Source: Bacteroidales bacterium
GTDB lineage: Bacteria > Bacteroidota > Bacteroidia > Bacteroidales > NBLH01
DNA length: 62,833 nucleotides
Assembly (NCBI GenBank): GCA_016937695.1
Contig: JAFGWC010000054.1
Coordinates: 1 to 62,833 of the forward strand
Reading direction: 5' to 3'
Shown: piece after piece, positions 1-6,546 of the stretch
Numbering within the stretch: the stretch's first letter is position 1
Layout of the letters: each line of letters opens with the position of its first letter
Translations under genes and position numbers: made by a program
Notes under the pieces: generated by a model
Told to the model about the DNA's origin: nothing
Database searches by the model: none
Seen by the model: only the letters and a program-made list of their open reading frames with translations

Positions 1-35
1 ATTTATGACTATATTTACTGACAGAATTAAACCAT

Positions 36-63
36 AAAAAAAGCCGATTCGGAAATCGACTTT
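36..63 (-). terminator. Rho-independent terminator of the first ice-binding-like gene
   Basis: Arms 40-49 and 54-63 pair over 10 bp with one G-T wobble and a 4-nt loop. On the minus strand the hairpin is followed by a run of T (plus-strand A run at 36-42). It lies just past the stop codon of the gene ending at 99. Confidence 0.8.
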
Positions 64-98
64 ACACACTTTTTGGGATAGTGTCAATAACTTATTTA

Positions 99-1178
99 TT
101 ATGGCTCTACAACAATATTACCATCAAGAACAACAGCAGTTTGTGCTAAAGCTCTTCCGTTAAATGATGCACTTGTTTTAAAAGTAATAGCTGTCATCGA
201 CAATATTATACCTTCAAAGTGAGATGATGCTCCAAAAGATGCTTCACCGGCTACCTGCCAGAAAATGTTTTTAGCTTGAGCGCCTCCTTCAAGAATAACG
301 TTTACATCAGCACTCATAGTAAGGTCTCCTGAAATCTGGAAAATCCAAATATCATCTGCTCCACCTGAAATGGTAACATCCGTTGGCAATGTTACTGTAT
401 TTGTCCATTTATACAATCCAGGAGCAAGAGTTTTGCCTCCAATATTTCCTGTTCCTAATTCAAGAAAATCAGGAACAGGACGTCCTGCAGCATCATTGTA
501 AGCAGTAATCATATTTTCCACAGCCGTAGTAAGCATCATTGGAGTATCAATTGCATCCATATCGGCTGCAAATATTTGTCCATCAACTTGTGCAGATTCT
601 GCATAACCTGTATATTTTGTTATATCAAATCCGGTTATATAAGATGCGGCTGCAGGACTTAATCCCAAATCTCCCGTAATATCAGAAGTTGGAACGGTAG
701 AGATTTTCGTTTTTGCAAGAATCACATAGTTAACTGAAGTTCCAAGATCTACTGTTGACATACTTGATGAAGTACTTCCAGTTGTAAAACTCCATTCATT
801 ATCAGCTTCAAGTGCAATACCTGATAGGTTTTCTGCTCCAGTAGTTATTTTGGCAGTATAAGTACTTGCTGATACCCATTTAACAGATGGTGTAAAAGTT
901 GCAGTTGTACCTGAGTACGAAACTGTTCCTTCAACTGGAATTGTTCCTTGATTAATAGTAAAAGTTGTTGTACTAAGAGTCAACGGATTCATTTCCTCAC
1001 TGAATGTAACAGCAACTATTTTATTAAGAACTACATCTGTAACATTGTTTGCCGGATTTTTTGTTAATATAGTTGGTCTGATAATATCAAGGTCAATATT
1101 ATCATCGTCCTTATTGCAACCAGCCATTAATACAACCGCTGCTATTGCAAGGGTTGATAATAGATTTTTCAATTTCAT
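99..1178 (-). CDS. Lipoprotein with Ig-like (Big_5) domain and DUF3494 ice-binding-like domain
   Basis: This 359-residue protein starts with a lipoprotein signal peptide (lipobox LMAGC, Cys21), followed by an acidic Asp-rich linker, so it is probably anchored in the outer membrane. Residues about 33-133 form one bacterial Ig-like domain of the SbsA/Big_5 type (RPTILTKNPAN...VTFSEEMNP). Residues about 140-357 match the DUF3494 ice-binding beta-solenoid, including the AKNIFWQV and FNGRALA signatures. Members of that family bind ice crystals or act as adhesins; which applies here cannot be read from sequence. The next gene upstream is a longer paralogue. The promoter carries copy A of the shared composite element at 1218-1287, and the leader contains a perfect GTGAGAA/TTCTCAC hairpin. 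Confidence 0.9.
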   Translation of the reverse strand: MKLKNLLSTLAIAAVVLMAGCNKDDDNIDLDIIRPTILTKNPANNVTDVVLNKIVAVTFSEEMNPLTLSTTTFTINQGTIPVEGTVSYSGTTATFTPSVKWVSASTYTAKITTGAENLSGIALEADNEWSFTTGSTSSSMSTVDLGTSVNYVILAKTKISTVPTSDITGDLGLSPAAASYITGFDITKYTGYAESAQVDGQIFAADMDAIDTPMMLTTAVENMITAYNDAAGRPVPDFLELGTGNIGGKTLAPGLYKWTNTVTLPTDVTISGGADDIWIFQISGDLTMSADVNVILEGGAQAKNIFWQVAGEASFGASSHFEGIILSMTAITFKTSASFNGRALAQTAVVLDGNIVVEP

Positions 1179-1198
1179 AATAATTTTTTTTAATTAAC

Positions 1199-1213
1199 GT
1201 GAGAAATTCTCAC
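1199..1213 (-). promoter_or_regulatory. 5' leader hairpin of the first ice-binding-like gene
   Basis: GTGAGAA and TTCTCAC form a perfect 7-bp inverted repeat with one unpaired base (possible stem-loop after opening of the inner pairs). It lies immediately downstream of the -7 box, so it would be at the very 5' end of the transcript. The paralogue at 1428-2810 has an equivalent repeat at the same place. Confidence 0.5.
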
Positions 1214-1217
1214 ACAG

Positions 1218-1287
1218 CAAAGGTAAGTTCATTAGTACCAGAGAGTGTTACATAACAATTTAATTAAGTTACATTATTCACACATTT
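1218..1287 (-). promoter_or_regulatory. Shared composite promoter element, copy A
   Basis: The -7 box is TACCTTTG on the minus strand (plus 1218-1225). After 21 nt comes GTTACATAAC (1247-1256), then 10 nt, then a block ending in TTCACACATTT (1267-1287). The two GTTACAT units are 21 bp apart, two helical turns. No -33 TTG is present at the usual distance, which suggests dependence on an activator. Copies B to F have exactly the same spacing. Confidence 0.85.
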
Positions 1288-1325
1288 ACTTTTTTAAGAT
1301 ATTACATAATATATTATTTAATAAA

Positions 1326-1361
1326 AAAAGCGATTTCCGTTAGTTATTGGAAATCGCTTTT
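1326..1361 (-). terminator. Terminator of the second ice-binding-like gene
   Basis: A 13-bp perfect stem (AAAAGCGATTTCC, 1326-1338, with 1349-1361) and a 10-nt loop lie just downstream of the stop codon at 1428. T-rich sequence flanks both sides. Confidence 0.8.
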
Positions 1362-1427
1362 ATAATATTTAAAAATGAATATTGTTTTAATATAGTAATT
1401 TTAAAAAATCAATTAATCCTTTAAGAT

Positions 1428-2810
1428 TTACGGTTTATTGATAGTGTTTGTGTGCGTCATCACAACAGCACCATTTCTTGCAAGCATTCTGCCTTCTGCA
1501 ACTGCATATGAATTCATTGTTATTGATGTTAATGCTAGTATATTCCCTTTAAAGGTAGTATAATCTCCAATGGTTGCTGATCTGCCAGTTTGCCAAAAAA
1601 TGTTTTTTGCCTGGGCGCCTCCTGTAAGAATAACATCTCGTCCTGCTCCACCCACAGTAGTAAAGTCAGATGCTATCTGGAAAATCCAAACGGCATTTTC
1701 ATCTCCCTGCGCATCAAGGGTTAAATCGCCAGATTGTATCAAAAGGGTTGACAATGATTTATATATACCAGGAGCAAGTGTTTTTCCACCTTGATCGCCT
1801 GAAACAGTAATTGGAGCTATAGTTGAAGCTCTTTCTGCAAAAAGAAAAGCATCGCTTAAATCTTGTTTGGCCTGAATAAGCATAGCTGGAATAGGACTGG
1901 CATCATCGGATGCATAAATCACTCCATTAACTATAACGGCTGGCGGGAATCCAGTAACAGATGTACGAATTCCGGGATATATACCAACATCAACATTATT
2001 AATAGTACTGAAACCTGCATTATTGTTTACTGCAACACCTGCAATAATACCAAACCTGTCAACTGTTTTAAGATTTACACTTGGTGCACCTATAGTTTCA
2101 TTAGTACTAAAACTCCATACATAATCATTCAAAATTGGAATATTATTCAGATTCTTAGCTTCAGTAGTTATGGAAGCAGTGTATGTACCTGTAATAAGGT
2201 TTTCTGTTGGTGTAAAAGTAGCTAAGCTGCCTGAATAGTTTACTGTACCTTGAACTATCGTTGCACCTAACATTAATTTAAATGATGATGTTGTAATCGT
2301 TGATTGATTCATCGCTTCACTGAATTCAATACTAATTACTTTATCTATTGCTACACTTGTTTCCAAATCATCTGGATTTGTAGAAATCACCGTAGGAGCT
2401 GTTATTGTCCCAGTAGTAAATTCCCAAACAAAATCATCCTTCATTGATACACCAGATACATTTTCCACATCATTAGTTATAGTAATAGAATAAAAGGAAT
2501 TAGGTAAAAGATTTATAGAAGGCGTAAATCTTGCGTTTGTCCCTGAACATGAAACAGTCCCTTCAACTGATGTTCCATTTTGCTTAAGAATAAAGTTTGT
2601 TTCAGAAAATGTCATTGGATCCATTGACTCACTATATGTTACAGTTATAGTTTTGTTTAAAAAAACATTTGTAGCATTATTTGTCGGATCTGTTGTTGAA
2701 ACAGATGGTCGGGTAACAATATCATCATTGTTATCATCATCTTTATTACAACCTGCAAATAATCCAAAAAATAGCAAAGCTATTATTGGGAACATTGTTT
2801 TAAATTTCAT
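1428..2810 (-). CDS. Lipoprotein with two Ig-like (Big_5) domains and DUF3494 ice-binding-like domain
   Basis: This 460-residue paralogue of the 99-1178 product has a lipoprotein signal (LFAGC, Cys21), two tandem Big_5 Ig-like domains (about 35-135 and 138-237, each with an N-terminal P-x-V/I-x-x-T-x-P and an SEAMN/SESMD motif) and a C-terminal DUF3494 domain (about 245-460, with AKNIFWQT and AEGRMLA). The extra Ig domain would hold the solenoid farther from the membrane. The gene has its own copy of the shared promoter (B) and its own terminator, so it is transcribed separately from its neighbour. Function as an ice-binding protein or as a surface adhesin is inferred from the family only. 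Confidence 0.9.
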   Translation of the reverse strand: MKFKTMFPIIALLFFGLFAGCNKDDDNNDDIVTRPSVSTTDPTNNATNVFLNKTITVTYSESMDPMTFSETNFILKQNGTSVEGTVSCSGTNARFTPSINLLPNSFYSITITNDVENVSGVSMKDDFVWEFTTGTITAPTVISTNPDDLETSVAIDKVISIEFSEAMNQSTITTSSFKLMLGATIVQGTVNYSGSLATFTPTENLITGTYTASITTEAKNLNNIPILNDYVWSFSTNETIGAPSVNLKTVDRFGIIAGVAVNNNAGFSTINNVDVGIYPGIRTSVTGFPPAVIVNGVIYASDDASPIPAMLIQAKQDLSDAFLFAERASTIAPITVSGDQGGKTLAPGIYKSLSTLLIQSGDLTLDAQGDENAVWIFQIASDFTTVGGAGRDVILTGGAQAKNIFWQTGRSATIGDYTTFKGNILALTSITMNSYAVAEGRMLARNGAVVMTHTNTINKP

Positions 2811-2831
2811 AATAAATTGTTTTTAATTAAC

Positions 2832-2846
2832 GTGAGAAATCCTCAC
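2832..2846 (-). promoter_or_regulatory. 5' leader hairpin of the second ice-binding-like gene
   Basis: GTGAG and CTCAC pair over 5 bp around a 5-nt loop. The position relative to the -7 box and the flanking TTAATTAACGTGAGAAAT are conserved with the leader of the paralogue at 1199-1213. Confidence 0.45.
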
Positions 2847-2850
2847 AGAA

Positions 2851-2920
2851 CAAAGGTATTTACTTTAAGTGCAGATAATGTTACACAACTATAGATATAA
2901 GTTATATCATTCACACTTAT
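2851..2920 (-). promoter_or_regulatory. Shared composite promoter element, copy B
   Basis: The -7 box TACCTTTG is at 2851-2858. Then 21 nt, the variant GTTACACAAC at 2880-2889, 10 nt, and the distal block with GTTATAT and TTCACACTT at 2900-2920. It drives the 1428-2810 gene. Confidence 0.85.
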
Positions 2921-2958
2921 AAGGATATGCTTGATTGCCTTATAATATGTAGGTTATT

Positions 2959-3171
2959 TTATTGCTTTTTAGAAGATTGCCATAAAACAAGTCCACCAAT
3001 TCCCATTACTACAATACCAATTATTGGCGACCAATTAAGTTGATATGGATTATTTCTAGTGATTTCAACTGTTACTATATCAACTACTTTTTCTTTAGTA
3101 AAAAAAGTAAATGATGCAAAAATGGTTAATGCGAAACCAATTAGTATAATAATTACACCTGTTTTTTTCAT
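2959..3171 (-). CDS. Small two-helix membrane protein, unknown function
   Basis: This 70-residue protein has an N-terminal membrane segment (about 4-24), a short polar section with an external KEKVVDIVTVEITRNNPYQ stretch, and a second membrane segment (about 47-65) ending in a basic tail (SSKKQ). It resembles small DUF3185-like membrane proteins only in layout; I do not recognise a family with certainty. It lies 32 bp downstream of another tiny membrane gene (3204-3359) in the same direction, so the two are probably cotranscribed. Neither carries a copy of the shared promoter directly upstream, although both lie inside the regulon. Confidence 0.7.
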   Translation of the reverse strand: MKKTGVIIILIGFALTIFASFTFFTKEKVVDIVTVEITRNNPYQLNWSPIIGIVVMGIGGLVLWQSSKKQ

Positions 3172-3203
3172 TTCTGTATTGTATAAATATTAAAATTGTG
3201 TTT

Positions 3204-3359
3204 CTATAAGATTTTTTTTCCTTTAATAATTCGAAGTATAACAGCAATAATTGCAATTACAAGAAGAATGTGTATTATGCCTGAGGCATTGAATCCAACA
3301 AATCCTATTGCCCATAATATAAGTAGAACTACAGCTATAATATAAAGTAAATTTCCCAT
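3204..3359 (-). CDS. 51-residue lmo0937-like (DUF5670) membrane protein
   Basis: A short reading frame from ATG at 3359 to TAG at 3204 encodes 51 residues beginning MGNLLYIIAVVLLILWAIGF. It has two hydrophobic segments separated by GFNASGIIH and a basic end (RIIKGKKIL). The order of hydrophobic, Gly-Phe, His-Ile-Leu-Leu-Val-Ala/Ile features is that of the lmo0937/DUF5670 family of tiny membrane proteins, often found in stress gene clusters. It sits just after a strong hairpin (3421-3463) that separates it from the beta-barrel gene upstream. Confidence 0.75.
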   Translation of the reverse strand: MGNLLYIIAVVLLILWAIGFVGFNASGIIHILLVIAIIAVILRIIKGKKIL

Positions 3360-3420
3360 GATTTTTAATATTAATTAATTCGTATTAAATTTATTTTAAG
3401 CGATTTGTTCTTTAGCTGAA

Positions 3421-3463
3421 ATTGACATTTATGATCTTTGATCTGAGTATCATAAATGTCAAT
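3421..3463 (-). terminator. Long inverted repeat, probable terminator of the beta-barrel operon
   Basis: Arms 3421-3435 and 3449-3463 (ATTGACATTTATGAT and its complement) pair perfectly over 15 bp around a 13-nt loop. It starts 10 bp after the stop of the 3473-4102 gene. The T run after it is poor, so partial read-through into the two tiny genes is possible. Confidence 0.65.
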
Positions 3464-3472
3464 TAAGTTTAA

Positions 3473-4102
3473 CTAGAACCTAAATCCTATAGTTGCCTGA
3501 TACCAAACATTTTTATAACGTGGGTCAGTAGATGTTCCGTCTCCATTGTTATTCTGAATATCCCATCCTGCTCTTCCACTTAGAACAATATTGCTTAAGT
3601 TAATATCAATTCCACCAAGGAAACATAAGGTGTTTTTACGGAGATTGTCATTTTCAAATTCTTCAACTTGTTCATCGGTAAAATCTCCACTTGTAAATTC
3701 ATCTGTTTGTTTTGTCAGATAAGAATATTGAGGCCCAGCAACCAAAGTCAACATTTCTGTTGGTTTAAATTCAAATAACAATGGAACATCAATAAAATTT
3801 GATGTACGAATAAATTTATAGTCTATAATATAAGTACCTGAAGCCTTATATCCTTTTTGAGAAAAAAGAACTTCAGGATGAAAGCCTAAATACTTTCCAA
3901 TAGGAATTGCAACAAAAACACCCGCAACAAATCCTCGTTTAGAATCGGCACTAAAATCTTCGCTTTTTGTATCATACACGTTTGAAAAATTTAATCCTCC
4001 CTTTATTCCAAAATTTAACTTAGTTCGCTGATTAGATACTTGCGCATTACTTATGTTAGTCATAAAAATAACCGACACAATCATTAAAATTATTTTTTTC
4101 AT
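3473..4102 (-). CDS. Outer-membrane beta-barrel protein (PorT-like/OMP_b-brl_2 family)
   Basis: This 209-residue protein has a cleavable signal peptide (ends near ISNAQ), then the signature NFGIKGGLNFSN, alternating amphipathic strands and a terminal aromatic residue (TIGFRF), typical of small eight-stranded Bacteroidota outer-membrane barrels. No enzymatic motif is visible. It is 40 bp downstream of the coiled-coil lipoprotein gene (4143-4604) and is probably cotranscribed with it from shared promoter C. A structural or envelope-stress role is inferred from the context. Confidence 0.85.
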   Translation of the reverse strand: MKKIILMIVSVIFMTNISNAQVSNQRTKLNFGIKGGLNFSNVYDTKSEDFSADSKRGFVAGVFVAIPIGKYLGFHPEVLFSQKGYKASGTYIIDYKFIRTSNFIDVPLLFEFKPTEMLTLVAGPQYSYLTKQTDEFTSGDFTDEQVEEFENDNLRKNTLCFLGGIDINLSNIVLSGRAGWDIQNNNGDGTSTDPRYKNVWYQATIGFRF

Positions 4103-4142
4103 TTTTTTATATTTTCAAATTTATACATAGTTATTAATCAGT

Positions 4143-4604
4143 TTATTTAACATTGTTAACTGTTAAATCTTTAAGAGATTTACCTATTTCGTCCATATCG
4201 TGACTAAATTCCGTTTTAAATGCTTCCCATTTTTCTTTTCCAATTTCCTTATATTCATCTAGTTTCCTTTTAAGATCGCTATTTTTATGTTCCAAATCCA
4301 CTAATTCCTTTTCGTATTCGGCTCTATTTTCTATTTTTTCTAGTGCAATCCTTGATTTGAATTCAACAATACTTTTTTCGTGAGTAGCTATTTTTTCTTC
4401 AGATTCTCTTTTAAATTGTTGAAATTTGTCAAGCGTTTCTTGTTTTGCCTGACTTAAATCTTGCTTGGCTTCACCCAAATCATTTCTTGCTTCTTGTACC
4501 TTATTTTGGGCATCTTTTTCTTTCTCAGCTGAAGATTGGCAGCCTGTTAATATTGTTCCAGCCATAAAAACTATTACTGCCAGAAATAAAATTGTATTTT
4601 TCAT
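4143..4604 (-). CDS. Coiled-coil lipoprotein, stress-associated
   Basis: The 153-residue product has a lipoprotein signal (TILTGC, Cys near 21), followed by a highly charged, almost continuous heptad-like helix (about 30-140) rich in Glu, Lys and Gln (EKEKDAQNKVQEARNDLGEA). The family resembles sll1863-type stress proteins and other Bacteroidota coiled-coil lipoproteins of unknown function. It is the first gene after shared promoter C (4643-4712) and precedes the beta-barrel gene. A role as a periplasmic spacer between outer membrane and peptidoglycan is possible but only a guess. Confidence 0.8.
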   Translation of the reverse strand: MKNTILFLAVIVFMAGTILTGCQSSAEKEKDAQNKVQEARNDLGEAKQDLSQAKQETLDKFQQFKRESEEKIATHEKSIVEFKSRIALEKIENRAEYEKELVDLEHKNSDLKRKLDEYKEIGKEKWEAFKTEFSHDMDEIGKSLKDLTVNNVK

Positions 4605-4642
4605 AACTTTGTTATTAATATGTGATTAATTTATTATAGGAA

Positions 4643-4712
4643 CAAAGGTATTTCTCTTTATTCATCAAATCGTTACATAACATTTAGTATAAGTTACATG
4701 TTTCACACATTT
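4643..4712 (-). promoter_or_regulatory. Shared composite promoter element, copy C
   Basis: The -7 box TACCTTTG is at 4643-4650, then 21 nt, GTTACATAAC at 4672-4681, 10 nt, and the distal block with GTTACATG and TTCACACATTT at 4692-4712. It drives the coiled-coil lipoprotein and beta-barrel genes. Confidence 0.85.
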
Positions 4713-4842
4713 TGTGCATTCAGCAATAGCTAAATATTCTCTTAATAATACTATCACCAACAATTTGCTCAAATGATGTCAAGTAAATGTTGTAATAATC
4801 CTGACTATAATAATAATGAGTAAATAAATTAACATCAATTAA

Positions 4843-4892
4843 GAAAAGGAGTATCCTATAAACTCTGTAAAGTTGATTTGATACTCCTTTTC
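4843..4892 (-). terminator. Inverted repeat, probable terminator of the 5411-4914 operon
   Basis: GAAAAGGAGTATC (4843-4855) pairs perfectly over 13 bp with 4880-4892; the loop is 24 nt. It lies 22 bp beyond the stop codon at 4914. The long loop is unusual, but no gene is present here. The rest of 4605-4913 holds only shared promoter C. Confidence 0.65.
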
Positions 4893-4913
4893 GAACAGCT
4901 TCTTTTTATAGAA

Positions 4914-5132
4914 TTATTCCTTTGAGTTTTCGATATACACCCATGGAATTGCACTATTTTGACTATGTTTATTTCCTTTACCCTTGTGCCATCCTTTATG
5001 TTTTCCATTGTTTCCTTTTCTTGACTTGCCTGTTTTAGGAAATACTATGCAAGATGTTACTGTAAATAAAAGAAACCCGAACATTGCTAATAAAGCAAAT
5101 GTTTTTAATCTTAGTAATTTTTTCATATTCAT
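4914..5132 (-). CDS. Small basic lipoprotein, unknown function
   Basis: The 72-residue product has a signal peptide with a lipobox-like end (FTVTSC) followed by a strongly basic Gly/His/Lys segment (GKHKGWHKGKGNKH) and a short PWVYIENSKE tail. Two ATG codons lie two codons apart; the second (MKKLLRLK) fits a signal peptide equally well. It is 66 bp downstream of another small membrane gene and shares promoter D with it. I know of no function. The His/Lys-rich segment could bind metal or polyanions. Confidence 0.65.
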   Translation of the reverse strand: MNMKKLLRLKTFALLAMFGFLLFTVTSCIVFPKTGKSRKGNNGKHKGWHKGKGNKHSQNSAIPWVYIENSKE

Positions 5133-5198
5133 TGTGTTATTTTAGAATTATTTTTTTTCGCTATCAACTAATTATTGATAATTTTAGATTTCTGATTA

Positions 5199-5411
5199 TC
5201 ATTTTTTTTTAGCTACAAACAATCCGATAACAAAACCTATTACTATACTAATTATTATTTGCGTCCAATCCCAGTGGTTCATAAAAGACAATCTTCCTTG
5301 ATGCATCATCCCATTTATCCAATTTCCTCCTTCTAATTCAAGAAAAGCTACCACTATAACTGCAATTACAATTACATAGACTAATGTTTGATTTTTAGAT
5401 GTTTTTCTCAT
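5199..5411 (-). CDS. Small two-helix membrane protein, unknown function
   Basis: This 70-residue protein has a membrane segment at about 10-25 (VYVIVIAVIVVAFLEL), a loop containing GGNWINGMMHQGRLSFMNHWDW and a second membrane segment at about 48-66 ending in AKKK. It is the first gene behind shared promoter D and is followed by the basic lipoprotein gene. The layout is similar to other short envelope-stress proteins. I do not recognise a named family. Confidence 0.7.
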   Translation of the reverse strand: MRKTSKNQTLVYVIVIAVIVVAFLELEGGNWINGMMHQGRLSFMNHWDWTQIIISIVIGFVIGLFVAKKK

Positions 5412-5459
5412 TTTACATTTATTTTTGCCTTTTAATGGACTGAAGGCTATTATTTAGTA

Positions 5460-5529
5460 CAAAGCTAAGCTCAAATAAACTACTAAGTATTACATTACTA
5501 TTTAAATAAATCACATCATTCACACATTT
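5460..5529 (-). promoter_or_regulatory. Shared composite promoter element, copy D
   Basis: The -7 box TAGCTTTG is at 5460-5467, then 21 nt, the variant ATTACATTAC at 5489-5498, 10 nt, and a distal block ending TCATTCACACATTT at 5509-5529. It drives the small membrane protein and lipoprotein pair. This is the most divergent copy in the proximal half-site, but spacing is exact. Confidence 0.8.
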
Positions 5530-5726
5530 AGTAAGGGAATCCAAAGAGTAGTTTTTATTTATATTATGATATATCTGGTTTTTTGATTTAAAAAATAAAC
5601 TTAATATAAACTTAATGTTTTTGCTGTATCTAGAATAGGATTCGATATTTTTATAACGCAGAATTGATTTTTTTTAGCTGTATCTTCTTACAAAATTGAA
5701 TTTACTTATAACAATTTCGATTATTA

Positions 5727-5909
5727 CTATTCAATAATTTTTTGTAATTCTTCTTTTGTTTTGACTAACTTAATTTGAAGTCTTTCAAGCAATTCTTCTT
5801 TTTTCCCTTCTTTAAACAAAAAGTCATTATCCAAAAGTACTGTAAATTTCTGTTTAAGTTTAACTTTTTGCTCTTTCCAGTTTCCTTGTAATTCTGTTAT
5901 ATTTGTCAT
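5727..5909 (-). CDS. CsbD-like general stress protein
   Basis: The 60-residue product matches the short Bacteroidota CsbD-like family: an N-terminal LQGNWKEQKVKLKQKF helix, a central acidic turn (LLDNDFLFKEGKKEEL) and a C-terminal helix LQIKLVKTKEELQKII. CsbD was first known as a sigma-B-dependent stress protein in Bacillus; the molecular role is unknown. It is cytosolic, with no signal peptide. It is transcribed alone from shared promoter E, which supports the view that this set of promoters is a stress regulon. Confidence 0.85.
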   Translation of the reverse strand: MTNITELQGNWKEQKVKLKQKFTVLLDNDFLFKEGKKEELLERLQIKLVKTKEELQKIIE

Positions 5910-5948
5910 TATTTTCTAATTATATTATATCATAAAATTCTCTAGATA

Positions 5949-6018
5949 CAAAGGTGAGTGTATTAGAAATGAAAAGTGTTACATAACTATAGAATTAAGT
6001 TATATTATTCACACCTAT
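5949..6018 (-). promoter_or_regulatory. Shared composite promoter element, copy E
   Basis: The -7 box is CACCTTTG (5949-5956), a one-base variant of the consensus. Then 21 nt, GTTACATAAC at 5978-5987, 10 nt, and the distal block with GTTATATTATTCACAC at 5998-6018. It drives the CsbD-like gene. Confidence 0.85.
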
Positions 6019-6111
6019 TAAAATTTTGAAGGAAGTATTATTTATTAAGAAGGAGAGCGCTGCTTAATAAGCAACACACCTATATAATAATAACAAATGA
6101 AATAAATAGTA

Positions 6112-6546
6112 TTACATTCTTTCCATATACCAACTTAATTCTTTTTCCATTTTTTTATAAGAAAAAATAGTTGTAATAATTTTTTGTAAACGTATGAAAG
6201 CCGTTTCGCTTTTTAATACATAATCAGTAGCTTTATGGTGCATGCAATTTATAGCTACATCAATTTTATCTTGAGATGATAGCATTACAACAGGAATGTT
6301 GGGATTGAACAATTTAATTTTATCTAATGTTTCTATCCCGTTTATCGCTTTTTTATCAATACCATCAAGATGATAATCTAAAATGATAACATCAGGATTG
6401 TGTGATAAATTCTCTAAGCAAATTTCGCCTGTCGCATATGTTTCAATAGAAAAATCAGCATGTTGTAGAAAATCAATTTCTAATGATTTTAAATACAAAG
6501 CATCGTCATCTACCAGGAAAATTTTGATTCTATTATCTTTATTCAT
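6112..6546 (-). CDS. Stand-alone response regulator receiver
   Basis: The 144-residue product is a single receiver domain: acidic pocket DDD (13-15), phospho-acceptor Asp57 in VIILDYHLDG, the Ser/Thr position in VVMLSS and the Lys in VLKSE. No DNA-binding or catalytic output domain follows; the last 20 residues are a helix (FSYKKMEKELSWYMERM). The start overlaps the stop codon of the hybrid kinase by one base (TGATG), so translation is coupled. It probably accepts phosphate from the Hpt domain of that kinase and works by protein-protein contact, perhaps on the AraC-type regulator of the same operon. The last point is inference. Confidence 0.93.
   Translation of the reverse strand: MNKDNRIKIFLVDDDALYLKSLEIDFLQHADFSIETYATGEICLENLSHNPDVIILDYHLDGIDKKAINGIETLDKIKLFNPNIPVVMLSSQDKIDVAINCMHHKATDYVLKSETAFIRLQKIITTIFSYKKMEKELSWYMERM

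Noticed and set aside
1570-2225. Plus-strand open frames opposite the second ice-binding-like gene
   Set aside because: They mirror the coding strand of a clear lipoprotein gene, have no family resemblance, and lack promoter or start signals.
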